A stretch of 36,974 nucleotides of DNA, taken from Fimbriimonadaceae bacterium (lineage in GTDB: Bacteria > Armatimonadota > UBA10988). Position numbers and translations under genes: made by a program. The stretch is taken from positions 77,508-114,481 of the forward strand of contig JADZEX010000048.1 of assembly GCA_020850355.1 (NCBI GenBank), in the 5' to 3' direction. Positions 24,078-32,210 of the stretch are shown here, piece after piece. Each line of letters begins with the position of its first letter. The stretch's first letter is position 1. Below the pieces are notes generated by a model. That model worked only from the letters and a program-made list of their open reading frames with translations, was not told where the DNA came from and searched no databases.

Positions 24078-25799
24078 TCAGTCCTTCAGCCAGGCGAGCA
24101 GCTCCTCGCTGGGTCGCGTGTTCAGTACGTCCGAGGCGGTCAGCCAGGCCCGGCGGGCCTGGGCCACGCCGTAGCGCAGGAAGTCGAGGCCGGCGATCTG
24201 GTGGGCGTCGGTGTTGACCACCAGCAACGCCCCGCGGGCGCGCGCCCGCCGGGCCAGGACATCGTCCAGGTCGAGGCGTTCCGGCGAGGCGTTGATCTCC
24301 AGCGCCACGCCGCATTCGGCCGCCGCTTCGGCCACCGGGTCGAAGTCGAATGGCAGGCCCTCCCGGCTGGTCAGCTTGCGGCCGGTCGGGTGCCCGATGA
24401 TATCGACCACCCCGCTGCGGATCGCCCGCAGCAGGCGCGCCGTCGCTTTGGCCGGGTCCTGGTTGAAGTTGCTATGGACCGACGCCACCACGATGTCCAG
24501 TTCGTGCAGCAGGTCGAGCGACAGGTCGAGCGCGCCGTCGCTCAAGATATCGACCTCGATGCCGCGCAGCAGCCGTACCTCCGGCACGGCCTCCTGCGCC
24601 GCGGCGATGTCGTCCCATTGGGCCCGCACTCGCGCTTCGTCCAACCCATTGGCCACCGTCAGCACCTGCGAGTGGTCGCAGAAGGCGTAGTAGGCATAGC
24701 CCCGCTCGCGAGCGGCCTGCGCCATCGCCAGCACGCTCTGCTGGCCATCGCTCCAACGCGTGTGGGTGTGCAGGTCGCCGCGAATCTGCGCGACCGTCAA
24801 CAGGTCGGGCAGCTCGCCCGTCTCAGCCGCCGCCAACTCGCCGCGATCTTCGCGCAGCTCCGGCGGAATCCACGACAGTCCGAGCGCCGCGTAGACCTCG
24901 TCCTCGGTGGCCGCGGCGACCGCCGGGCCGTCCGGGTCGTCGAGCCGCCGGACGCCGTACTCGTTGACGGTCAGCCCGCGTTCGCGAGCCCGCGATCGAA
25001 TCGCGATGTTGTGCGCCTTGGAACCCGTGAAGTACTGCAGCGCGGCGCCCCAACTGCCGGGCGGGACGACCCGCAGGTCGGCGTTCAGCCCGCTGCGCAG
25101 CCGCACACTGGCCTTCGTCTCGCCCTGGCCGGCAATCTCCTCGACCTCCGGCTGCCCCACGAAAGCCGCAATGGCCGCGGCGCCGTCCGTGGCGGAGACC
25201 AGCAGGTCGAGGTCCTTGGTGGTCTCCTGCCCCCGCCGCAGGCTGCCGGCCAGGCTCGCCGCCAATACTCCCGGTTGCGCCTGCAGCAGCGCCAGCAGCG
25301 GCTCGGCGACCGCCAGCGCGGTGGCCGCCAGGACACGCTCGCGGCCGCGCCGCCAGAGGGCGATGTTGGCCAGCAGGTTGGCTTCGCTCTTCGCCCCGAA
25401 GCCCTTCAGATCACGCAGTCGCCCGGCCTGCGCCGCGGCCTCGAGCGCGTCGAGATCGGCCAGGCCCAGCTCGTCGTAGAGCCGCTTGGCGGTCTTCGGG
25501 CCGAGCTCGGGGACTTCCAGCATCTGCACCAGCCCGGGCGGCACCGCGGCCAGCAGCTCCTGGTGGAAGCGGCACTCGCCGGTCTCCAGCAACTCCTCGA
25601 TCTTGGCGGCGATGGCCTCCCCGACGCCGGGGATCTGGCGCAGTTCGCCCCGTGCGGCGAGGTTGCTGAGATCGTCGGTGAGCACCCGCAGGCCGTCGGC
25701 GACGCGCTGGTAGCTGCGCACCCGAAAGCCGTCGGCGCCCTGCAACTGGAGCAGGTCGGCGATGTTCCGAAAGACCTGCTGGACCGCTTTGTTGGTCAT
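24078..25799 (-). CDS. polX: Bacterial family X DNA polymerase with C-terminal PHP domain (PolX)
   Basis: The protein has 573 residues, the standard length. It starts at ATG 25799, with a GGGTGGG-type site upstream. The N-terminal helical domain (NIADLLQLQGADGFRVRSY) is followed by two helix-hairpin-helix motifs (IPGVGEAIAAKIEELL and VPELGPKTAKRLYDELG). The polymerase palm carries GSLRRGQET and the catalytic aspartates in TKDLDLLV, with the third in NADLRVV. The PHP domain, from about 335 to the end, begins with GDLHTHTRWSDG and contains FCDHSQ, VDILSDG, VASVHSNF, IGHPTGRKL and NTDAHQI, the metal-binding histidines and aspartates. It is a cytoplasmic gap-filling repair polymerase with PHP-based 3'-5' exonuclease or AP-endonuclease activity. 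It begins 32 bases after the truB stop. Confidence 0.96.
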   Translation of the reverse strand: MTNKAVQQVFRNIADLLQLQGADGFRVRSYQRVADGLRVLTDDLSNLAARGELRQIPGVGEAIAAKIEELLETGECRFHQELLAAVPPGLVQMLEVPELGPKTAKRLYDELGLADLDALEAAAQAGRLRDLKGFGAKSEANLLANIALWRRGRERVLAATALAVAEPLLALLQAQPGVLAASLAGSLRRGQETTKDLDLLVSATDGAAAIAAFVGQPEVEEIAGQGETKASVRLRSGLNADLRVVPPGSWGAALQYFTGSKAHNIAIRSRARERGLTVNEYGVRRLDDPDGPAVAAATEDEVYAALGLSWIPPELREDRGELAAAETGELPDLLTVAQIRGDLHTHTRWSDGQQSVLAMAQAARERGYAYYAFCDHSQVLTVANGLDEARVRAQWDDIAAAQEAVPEVRLLRGIEVDILSDGALDLSLDLLHELDIVVASVHSNFNQDPAKATARLLRAIRSGVVDIIGHPTGRKLTSREGLPFDFDPVAEAAAECGVALEINASPERLDLDDVLARRARARGALLVVNTDAHQIAGLDFLRYGVAQARRAWLTASDVLNTRPSEELLAWLKD

Positions 25800-25831
25800 C
25801 GCGAACCCACCCTTCGGGCGCCGATTCGGAG

Positions 25832-26731
25832 CTAGCTGACGAGCACCTTCTCGGGGTGGACACCCCCCGGCACCGGCGCCGCGATGGCCAGCAACTCGCC
25901 GTCTGCCGAAAGCAGCGCCAGCGGGCCCTGCTCCGGCGGCGCCGCCAGCAGCAGTTCCGGTCCCAGCACCTTGCCCTGTCGCAAGGGCAGCAGCCCCGCC
26001 GCGGCGACGATCACCTGCGGCAGATGCGCCACCGCCCGCTGCGGTCCGAGCAGTCGCTGGCAGCGCTCCGGCGGCGCCAGCTCGCCGAGCTCGCTGAGGC
26101 TGTGCGCCTCGTCCAGACGGTGGTCACCGACCCGCGTCCGGCAGAGCTTGCGGAGATGGCCGCCGACGCCCAGCATCAGGCCCAGATCGTGCGCCAGGCT
26201 GCGGATGTAGGTGCCCGGGCCACAGACCACCTCGATCGCCGCCACGGCCAGTTCGCCCGGTGTGAAGCTGGTCAGCCGGGCCTCATGGATCTGCACCTGG
26301 CAGGCCGCCCGCTCGATCACCTTGCCCTGCCGGGCCAGTTGGTGGAGCGGCCGTCCGCCAACCTTCTTGGCCGAGACCATCGGCGGGATCTGCCCGATCG
26401 TGCCGACGAAGGTGGCCAGCGCCGCGGCGACCTGGTCGGCCGTCAGGGCGCTGGCGGCGGCGGTTTCGAGGACGGTGCCGGCGTCGTCGTAGGTGTCGGT
26501 GACGGCGCCCAGAACGACCTCGCCGCGGTAGGCCTTGTCGCAGCCGGTGAGGTACTCCAAGAGGCGGGTGCTGCTGCCCAGACAGAGCACCAGCACGCCG
26601 CTGGCGGGCGGGTCGAGGGTCCCGGCGTGGCCGACGCGCTGGGTGTCGAACAGCCGCCGGACCTTGCCGACGACGTCGTGCGAGGTCCACCCGACGGGCT
26701 TGTCGACCACCAGAATGCCGCGGGCCTCCAG
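25832..26731 (-). CDS. truB: tRNA pseudouridine(55) synthase TruB, start codon uncertain
   Basis: The protein has about 299 residues from the position used here. The core is unmistakable: GILVVDKPVGWTSHDVV near the N-terminus, RVGHAGTLDPPASGVL with the catalytic Asp in the LDP motif, KAYRGEVVLG, and GTYIRSLAHDLG. It isomerises U55 of the tRNA T-arm. The start is odd. There is no ATG, GTG or TTG between the rbfA stop (26733-26735) and the first conserved residues. The choices are a CTG at 26731 with GAGGAG upstream (used here), an ATT at 26716 preceded by GGAGG, a GTG at 26710 that would cut into the conserved DKP strand, or an ATG at 26821 deep within rbfA. The gene order rbfA-truB is classical. 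Confidence 0.93.
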   Translation of the reverse strand: MEARGILVVDKPVGWTSHDVVGKVRRLFDTQRVGHAGTLDPPASGVLVLCLGSSTRLLEYLTGCDKAYRGEVVLGAVTDTYDDAGTVLETAAASALTADQVAAALATFVGTIGQIPPMVSAKKVGGRPLHQLARQGKVIERAACQVQIHEARLTSFTPGELAVAAIEVVCGPGTYIRSLAHDLGLMLGVGGHLRKLCRTRVGDHRLDEAHSLSELGELAPPERCQRLLGPQRAVAHLPQVIVAAAGLLPLRQGKVLGPELLLAAPPEQGPLALLSADGELLAIAAPVPGGVHPEKVLVS

Positions 26732-26732
26732 C

Positions 26733-27092
26733 TCAGCTCTCCTCGTCGCCGGTCTCGCGGTGATGCTCGCGGAACAGCTCTTCCAGCCGCTGCGCCCGCC
26801 GCGCGCTGTCGTCGGCCACAAAGTCGAGTTCCGGGACCGTGCGCATCGTCAGCACGCTGGCGAGCTGCCGGCGGACCCAGCCAGCGGCGTCGCGCAGCGC
26901 GGCGACCGCCGCCTGCAACTGCTCCGGTCCGCCCAGCGCCGAGACATGCACCGTCGCCACCGAGAGGTCGCGGTTGACCTCGACGGCGGTGATCGTGACG
27001 TTGGTCAGCCGCGGGTCGCGCATCCGGCGGAGCACCAGCTCGGCCACCTCTTTGCGGATGGCGGTGTTGACTTTGTCGAGACGTGCAGACAT
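26733..27092 (-). CDS. rbfA: 30S ribosome-binding factor RbfA
   Basis: The protein has 119 residues, the normal size, starting at ATG 27092. The family pattern is visible throughout: RLDKVNTAIRKEVAELVLRR split at the N-terminus, DPRLTNVTITAVEVNRDLSVA in the middle, and ALRDAAGWVRRQLA followed by MRTVPELDFVADDSARRA near the end. This is a single KH domain that binds the 16S rRNA central region and helps late 30S maturation. It is the first gene of the minus-strand run. Here infB and nusA, which often precede it, are replaced by a divergent lipoprotein gene. The 79 bases before the start form a divergent promoter region in which I could not identify clear boxes. Confidence 0.96.
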   Translation of the reverse strand: MSARLDKVNTAIRKEVAELVLRRMRDPRLTNVTITAVEVNRDLSVATVHVSALGGPEQLQAAVAALRDAAGWVRRQLASVLTMRTVPELDFVADDSARRAQRLEELFREHHRETGDEES

Positions 27093-27171
27093 CGGGCGCT
27101 CCCCGCAGGCGGTGCCAGGTCGGCCGCGCCAGTTGGCCGGGCGCGTGTTAGGATACCACCAGGAGCGCTCG

Positions 27172-28377
27172 ATGTCTCACCTCGCTCGCTGGATGGTCGG
27201 CTTGGCGGCGCTGGCGGTGGTCTTGACGGGCTGCCGGCAGGACGACCCGCAGGCGCAGTACGCGAAGCTCTTGCAGACCTACCAGCAGGCCCAGGGACTG
27301 GCCTCGGAAGCCACGGTGCGGATCACCATCACACCCACCCGCGATGGTGAGAAGCCGTCCGAGATGCGGGTCACCACGCGCCTGGCACGCCCAGCCAAGG
27401 TCTTCTCGCAGTCCCGCAGCGCCAACGGCAAGTTCGACAGCAGCGCCGCCAGCGACGGTCAGGTGGTGCGGCAGCGGATCAGCCACCACAGCTCGCCGGC
27501 GTTGCTCGAAGCCCCAGCGCCGGCCGACCTCGCCGCGCTGCTGGCCCCCGACGGCCCGATGATCGCCGGAGCGATGGACGGCAGCAACGGCCTGACCACC
27601 GAGGTCGGCCTGTTCGCCGGCCTGCTGCAGCCGGCAGCCGAGACCAAGGTCACCAGCGGCGACAGCGCCGAGACCGTCGGCGGGGCGCCCTGCCAGACGC
27701 TCACCGTGACGCCCCCGGAAGCGCCGCCGCACCGGCTCTGGATCGGCACCGCCGACGGCCTGCTACGGCGGGTTGAGTTTGAGGTGGCCGACCGCAGCGG
27801 CGAGCGGGTGGTGCAGATTCGCTGGGAGGCCTCGCAGGTCGCGCTGAACCCAACCTTCAAGCCGCAGGACTTCACGCTGTCGCCTGCCAAGGGCGAGCGG
27901 CAGGTCGCGGCGGCGACCATCGGCGAGGCGACCGACCACCTGCGTTACGGCGTCGGCCAGCCGGCCCCGGCCTTCGCGCTCAAGTCGGTCGATGGACAGC
28001 GTAGTGTCAAACTGGCCGACCTCCGCGGCAAGGTGGTCCTGCTCGATTTCTGGGCGACCTGGTGCGGGCCGTGCCAGAAGCTCCAGCCGGCCTTGGCGGC
28101 GGTCGCCGCAAAGTATGGCGAGAAGCTGGCGCTGGTGATGGTCAGCGACGAGACCGCGGCGGTGGTCGGCCCGGCGGTGAAGGAGCGCCGGCTGCCGGGC
28201 TTGCAGCTTCTGGACCCCGAGGGGCTGACCGGCCGCAAGTACAGTGTGGAAAGTTTGCCGACGACCTTCCTGATCGACCGCGCCGGGGTGCTGCGACAGG
28301 TCCACAGCGGCTTCGACCCGAACACCGACCAGGTTGCCAAGCTGAGCGCCTGGATCGACCCGCTGCTAGCCCAGTGA
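27172..28377 (+). CDS. Lipoprotein with LolA/DUF2092-like N-domain fused to a TlpA-type thioredoxin
   Basis: The protein has 401 residues. It starts at ATG 27172, with AGGAG six bases upstream. A lipoprotein signal (VGLAALAVVLTGC) ends in lipobox LTGC at about 17-20. Residues about 25-245 resemble the outer-membrane lipoprotein carrier type of fold seen in DUF2092/LolA-like proteins (ATVRITITPTRDGEK, MRVTTRLARPAKVF, LLRRVEFEV, FTLSP). Residues about 260-401 are a thioredoxin fold of the TlpA/ResA kind: QPAPAFALKSVDG, KVVLLDFWATWCGPC with the redox cysteines Cys298 and Cys301, then ESLPTTFLID with the cis-proline. It should be an envelope-anchored, extracytoplasmic thiol-disulfide protein. The fusion suggests redox sensing or repair linked to binding of a hydrophobic ligand (inference). 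Its end overlaps the convergent UbiB kinase gene by 12 bases. Confidence 0.9.
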   Translation: MSHLARWMVGLAALAVVLTGCRQDDPQAQYAKLLQTYQQAQGLASEATVRITITPTRDGEKPSEMRVTTRLARPAKVFSQSRSANGKFDSSAASDGQVVRQRISHHSSPALLEAPAPADLAALLAPDGPMIAGAMDGSNGLTTEVGLFAGLLQPAAETKVTSGDSAETVGGAPCQTLTVTPPEAPPHRLWIGTADGLLRRVEFEVADRSGERVVQIRWEASQVALNPTFKPQDFTLSPAKGERQVAAATIGEATDHLRYGVGQPAPAFALKSVDGQRSVKLADLRGKVVLLDFWATWCGPCQKLQPALAAVAAKYGEKLALVMVSDETAAVVGPAVKERRLPGLQLLDPEGLTGRKYSVESLPTTFLIDRAGVLRQVHSGFDPNTDQVAKLSAWIDPLLAQ

Positions 28378-30036
28378 ACCGTCGCGGGTGCCGCGGTACA
28401 TCGCCAGCAGCAGCACGCTGGCGGAGGCCCCGCCGATGGTCAGCAGCGTGTAGCCGAGGGTGTGGTTGACCGGGTAGACCAGCCCCGCGGCGACGAGCAC
28501 GGCGGCACAGAGCAGGGATGACGCAAGCTGCCCCAGCAGGCGCTGAATGCCGCCCAGGGCCGCGTTGAGGCCGGCGTTCTCGGTCCGCACGCTGACCCGG
28601 CCGGCTTCGAGTTTTCCCAGAATGCTGTGGACCTGGCGCGGCAGATCGGTCCCGGCGCGGGCGAAGCCGCGGAGCGTCGTGGTGAGGTCGCGCGCCAGCC
28701 GCGCCGGGTCGAGGCGGCTGCCGACGATCTGGTCGACCACCGGTTGAAAGGCCGCCCGCAGCTCAAACGCCTCGTCCAACTCCAGACAGGTGCCCTCGCA
28801 GGTCACCAGCACCTTGACCAGCAGCGGGATCTCCGACGGCAACTGGATCTTGTGCTCGTAGCTCAGCTCCAAGATGGTGTGCAGCACCTGCCGCAGCGGG
28901 AAGTCGCGCCGGCTGAGCAGCAGGTAGCGGTCCAAGGCCCGCGATAGGTCACGTCGGAAGCGCTCCAGGTCGGCCGCCTCGTCGACCAGGCCCAGCTCGG
29001 TGATCTCGTCGACCAGCCGTTCGACGTCCTGGGTCATGATGGCCAGGAAAACCTCGTCGAGGCTGTCGCGCAGGCGGCGGGGCAGGTGCCCGACCATGCC
29101 CCAGTCGACCAGCCCGAGGGTGCCGTCGGCCAGCAGGATCAGGTTGCCCGGATGCGGGTCGGCGTGGAAAAAGCCGTCCAGCAGGATCTGCCGCAACAGG
29201 CCAGCAGCCAGCCGCCCGGCCAGTTCGCGGCGCAGCTCCGGGTCGATCTGCTCGGCAGCCGACAGCGGCGTGCCCTCGAACAGCTCGCAGACCAGCACCC
29301 GTGCGGTGGTCAGGTTGCTCCAGACCCGCGGCGCCCGCAGGCCGTCACCGGGCTTCAACGTGGCCGCCTGCCGCTCGGCGTTGCGGGCTTCGATGGTGTA
29401 CAGCAGCTCGTCGCGCAGGGTGTGGGCCAGCTCGTCGACCAGCGTCGTCAGCCGCAGGTGCTGCACCAGCCCCAGCCGCCCCTCGACCAGCCGGGCCAGG
29501 TCGGCGAGCACCGAGAGATCCCGTTCGACAGTCCGCACGATGCCCGGGCGCTGCACCTTGACGGCCACCCGCGACCCGTCGGGCAGCACCGCGCGGTGCA
29601 CCTGCGCCAGACTGGCCGCGGCCAGCGGCTCGCGCTCGAACTCGCTGAAGACCGTGCCCAAGCTGCCGCCGAGCTCGGCTTCGAGCACTTCACGAACCTG
29701 CTCGAAGGGCATCGGGGCGACCTTGTCCTGGAGCTTCCGCAACTCCTTGACCGCCCAATCGGGCAGCAGGTCGCGACGGGTCGAGAGCAGTTGCCCGACT
29801 TTGATGAAGGTCGGGCCGAGCGCTTCGAGCATTCGCCGCAGGCGCTCCGGCTCGGCCAGGCGGGCGACCGCAGGATCGGGCGCCGCCCCACCGCGGCGCA
29901 GCCGATGCAGCCAACCGCGGGGCACTCGCTCGACCTGCTCAACGACCTGCGCGAAGCCGAAGCGGATGGCCACCCGCAGCACCTGCTGGATACGGGCCGC
30001 GTTGCGCAGGCGTTCGACCACCCCAAAGATCGGCAT
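28366..30036 (-). CDS. UbiB/AarF (ABC1) family atypical protein kinase
   Basis: The protein has 556 residues from ATG 30036, which lies two bases after the upstream stop. The diagnostic KxGQ motif appears in LGPTFIKVGQLLSTRRDLLP at about residues 74-93. The alanine-rich nucleotide loop AAASLAQVHRA and VAVKVQRPG follow, then the catalytic loop FHADPHPGN and the metal-binding VDWGMVG. Two hydrophobic segments near the C-terminus (SLLCAAVLVAAGLVY and LLTIGGASASVLLLAMY) anchor it in the membrane, as in UbiB. Family knowledge: UbiB/COQ8 proteins are ATPases needed for isoprenoid quinone synthesis and lipid homeostasis; many relatives have no known substrate. There is no ubiquinone or menaquinone gene nearby. 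It is the last gene of a four-gene run with secreted helical proteins, so an envelope-lipid role fits at least as well as quinone synthesis. Confidence 0.93.
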   Translation of the reverse strand: MPIFGVVERLRNAARIQQVLRVAIRFGFAQVVEQVERVPRGWLHRLRRGGAAPDPAVARLAEPERLRRMLEALGPTFIKVGQLLSTRRDLLPDWAVKELRKLQDKVAPMPFEQVREVLEAELGGSLGTVFSEFEREPLAAASLAQVHRAVLPDGSRVAVKVQRPGIVRTVERDLSVLADLARLVEGRLGLVQHLRLTTLVDELAHTLRDELLYTIEARNAERQAATLKPGDGLRAPRVWSNLTTARVLVCELFEGTPLSAAEQIDPELRRELAGRLAAGLLRQILLDGFFHADPHPGNLILLADGTLGLVDWGMVGHLPRRLRDSLDEVFLAIMTQDVERLVDEITELGLVDEAADLERFRRDLSRALDRYLLLSRRDFPLRQVLHTILELSYEHKIQLPSEIPLLVKVLVTCEGTCLELDEAFELRAAFQPVVDQIVGSRLDPARLARDLTTTLRGFARAGTDLPRQVHSILGKLEAGRVSVRTENAGLNAALGGIQRLLGQLASSLLCAAVLVAAGLVYPVNHTLGYTLLTIGGASASVLLLAMYRGTRDGSLG

Positions 30037-30038
30037 CG

Positions 30039-30365
30039 TCAGAGGTCCGCGGCGGCGACACAGCCCGGATCGGCCGCGGCGGCCTGCCGCTCCAACTCCG
30101 CGACCCGCGCCGCCAGTGACTCGAGCTCTTCCCGCCGCACCCAGCCGTTGCGGCGCAGCAACCGTTCGAGCTCGCCGCGGGTCGCCTGCAGCAGATCGGC
30201 GCCCAGGTGCCGGCTGTCGGTGAGCAGCGTGGTCAACCGCCGTTGCAGCTCCGCGCTCCGCTCCGGACCGTGGCTCTCCGGCCCGCGCAACAGCTCCTCG
30301 GCGGCTTCCTTCCCGAGCACCGCCGCGCCCAGGCCAACCTCCAGACAGCGTCGCCATAGCCGCAT
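30039..30365 (-). CDS. Small coiled-coil protein, phasin/UbiK-like in appearance
   Basis: The protein has 108 residues, starting at ATG 30365. It is almost wholly helical and charged, with no signal peptide or membrane segment. The C-terminal part VRREELESLAARVAELERQ is a heptad-type coiled coil preceded by an arginine-glutamate turn. This resembles the C-terminus of phasins and of the UbiK (BMFP) accessory factor, both small trimeric coiled coils. It sits two bases from the UbiB kinase gene and two bases from the upstream secreted-protein gene, so it is surely co-translated with them. Resemblance to UbiK next to UbiB would make functional sense, but sequence similarity at this length is weak and coiled coils mislead. 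Confidence 0.7.
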   Translation of the reverse strand: MRLWRRCLEVGLGAAVLGKEAAEELLRGPESHGPERSAELQRRLTTLLTDSRHLGADLLQATRGELERLLRRNGWVRREELESLAARVAELERQAAAADPGCVAAADL

Positions 30366-30367
30366 CG

Positions 30368-31258
30368 TCAGCCCTCGCGCCGTTTGGCCAGTTCCTGCAG
30401 CAGCAGCGGTCCCCGCTCGTATGCCAAGGCCTCCCGCAACCGCGCCACCGGGACCCGCTGCACCGCCGCGCTGCCGCCCCGACCGCCGGCCCAGAGCACC
30501 GCGTTGGTCAGCTCGGCAGCCGCCGCCGTGGCCTGCTGGGCGTACTCGTTCGGCCGCATCCGGAAGATCTGCGTCAGCCGCTGCAGCATGAACTGCCCGA
30601 GCTGCTGGTAGCGCTGGTCGTTCGGCGTCAGGCTGGTCAGCTCGCGGATCACGTTGGCCACCTCGCCCGGCGCGCCAGCCTCGAACTGCGCCGGCGTGGC
30701 GACGTTGCGGGCCGCCGTGAAGAGCTGGCCGATCCGCTGGTAGATCCGCTGCCGCTGTTCCTGCAACTGCTGCTGCTCGCGAATCGCCGCAGCCTGCTCC
30801 TCAGCCGCCACGTTGACGCCCTCGGCCGCCACGCGGGCCCGCTGCTCGGCGGTCAGGGCCGCCAGCACGTCCCGCTCACAGACCTCCAGCGCCGCCTTGC
30901 GCTCCGCCGCCAGGCCCGGCTCCAGGGCCTCCAGGCGGGCCAGCGCCGGGAGCTGCTGGCGCCCGATGGCCTGCCCCGTCAGCAGACTGTCGCGCAGCCG
31001 CCGGAGGTCAGCGGTCGCCAGGTTCTCGGCCGCCAGCCGGCGCTGCTGCTGCTCGCGAAGGGTCTCCTGCAGCTCCGCCAGGTGCTTCGCAATGGCGCTG
31101 GCCTGCCCGTTGGTGATACCGAGATCGAGGAACGTGTCGAGGCAGGGCATGTCGGCGAAGGCGACCTGCCCGATCTGAATCTTCTGCGCATCGGTCTGCT
31201 GCGCGGCGAGCGGCGCCGCCAGACAGCCGAGCAGCCCGAGGTAGCTGAACCGGCGCAT
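30368..31258 (-). CDS. Secreted helical protein with LTxxQ-like motifs (paralogue of the next gene upstream)
   Basis: The protein has 296 residues. The start is ATG 31258, preceded by GGGAGG and two bases from the upstream stop; the frame continues upstream only as a shadow of that gene. A signal peptide (SYLGLLGCLAAPLAAQ) ends near residue 19. The mature protein is Gln/Arg/Ala/Glu-rich and helical. It has two LTxxQ-like motifs, ITNGQ at 48-52 and LTAEQ at 135-139, plus a LLTGQ segment at 92-96. The same three landmarks occur with identical spacing in the neighbour 31261-32136, so the two are tandem paralogues. LTxxQ motifs are the hallmark of Spy/CpxP-type periplasmic chaperones and stress sensors, but this protein is longer and membership is inference. 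Operon partners are a coiled-coil protein and a UbiB kinase. Confidence 0.85.
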   Translation of the reverse strand: MRRFSYLGLLGCLAAPLAAQQTDAQKIQIGQVAFADMPCLDTFLDLGITNGQASAIAKHLAELQETLREQQQRRLAAENLATADLRRLRDSLLTGQAIGRQQLPALARLEALEPGLAAERKAALEVCERDVLAALTAEQRARVAAEGVNVAAEEQAAAIREQQQLQEQRQRIYQRIGQLFTAARNVATPAQFEAGAPGEVANVIRELTSLTPNDQRYQQLGQFMLQRLTQIFRMRPNEYAQQATAAAAELTNAVLWAGGRGGSAAVQRVPVARLREALAYERGPLLLQELAKRREG

Positions 31259-31260
31259 CG

Positions 31261-32136
31261 CTATCCTCCCGCCGGCAGCGTGTCCAGCCGCCGGACCAGC
31301 ATGTCGGCAAACACCGCGCTGCGGATCAACTCGCCCCACTCGCTGGCGCTCACCACGAAGGTGTAGCTCGCCTGGAAGTTGAGCGGCGGCATGGCGCTGC
31401 GCACCTGGGCCGGCCAGCCGGCTCGCTGGCTCAGCACGACGTCTGGCCGGAGCGCCCGGACGCGGTCGTAGAGCCCGCCCAACTGATTCGCGACGACGGC
31501 CAGCCGAACGGCTTCGACGCCCGGGTAAGCGGTGTTGAGCACCTGCTGGATGCGGGCCACCCGCTCGCGCTGAAAGGTCGTGGCGTCGGCGGCCCGGACC
31601 CACTCGCCGAGGTCGCGCAGCGCCAGGTCGATGCCCCGCAGCCAGGCCTCGGTGTAGGTCTCTTCCTGCGCCAGCCGCCGCCGTTCGTTCTCCGCGGTCT
31701 CGACCCGGAAGCGCTGCGCATCGCTGAGGCCGGTCCAGATGGCCGTGGCCACCTCGGTCTGCCGCCGCAACTGCGCCACGCGCACCTGCTCACACCGCCG
31801 CCAGGCCGTGTCGACGGTGCTCAGCAGCCGGTTGTCCAACGGCTGGCCCGCCAGCAGGGCGTTCTCCAGGGTGGCCATCGCGCTGCCCGCCTCGAGGTGC
31901 ATCTGCCGCCTGGCCGCCTCGATCTCGGCCACCGTCCGCCGCATGTCGGCCAGTTGCCGGAGCAACGCTGCGGCCTGCGGTCGGCTGAAGCCGAGACCGG
32001 CGATCACCTCCAGCGACCGCACCTGCTGCCGCAACAGCGCTGGCGGGTCGGCCGGGGCCTGCGCCGCCAGGCGGCCACCCGGTAGCGCTCCGGCTGCCAG
32101 CAGCGCCAGCACCCACCAGGGCCTCGCTCTGCGCAT
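31261..32136 (-). CDS. Secreted helical protein with LTxxQ-like motifs (paralogue of the downstream gene)
   Basis: The protein has 291 residues from ATG 32136, seven bases after AGGAG; a GTG at 32139 is possible. A signal peptide (RARPWWVLALLAAGALPGG) is clear, with probable cleavage after LAAQA near residue 26. The mature part is helical and charged. Landmarks are FSRPQ at 50-54, LLAGQ at 94-98 and LSDAQ at 137-141, with exactly the spacing of ITNGQ, LLTGQ and LTAEQ in the downstream paralogue. After about residue 145 the two diverge. This one ends with a beta-like segment (FQASYTFVVSASEWGELI) that could be a second domain. It is the first gene of the four-gene minus-strand run and lies divergent from the LptF/LptG permease, with about 74 bases between the two starts. 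Confidence 0.85.
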   Translation of the reverse strand: MRRARPWWVLALLAAGALPGGRLAAQAPADPPALLRQQVRSLEVIAGLGFSRPQAAALLRQLADMRRTVAEIEAARRQMHLEAGSAMATLENALLAGQPLDNRLLSTVDTAWRRCEQVRVAQLRRQTEVATAIWTGLSDAQRFRVETAENERRRLAQEETYTEAWLRGIDLALRDLGEWVRAADATTFQRERVARIQQVLNTAYPGVEAVRLAVVANQLGGLYDRVRALRPDVVLSQRAGWPAQVRSAMPPLNFQASYTFVVSASEWGELIRSAVFADMLVRRLDTLPAGG

Positions 32137-32210
32137 CACCGCTCTCCTGTGAACCCTTCGACGCCAACCACACCGCGCCGGTTTGCGTTATCATCGGGGG
32201 CGAGGTGTGG

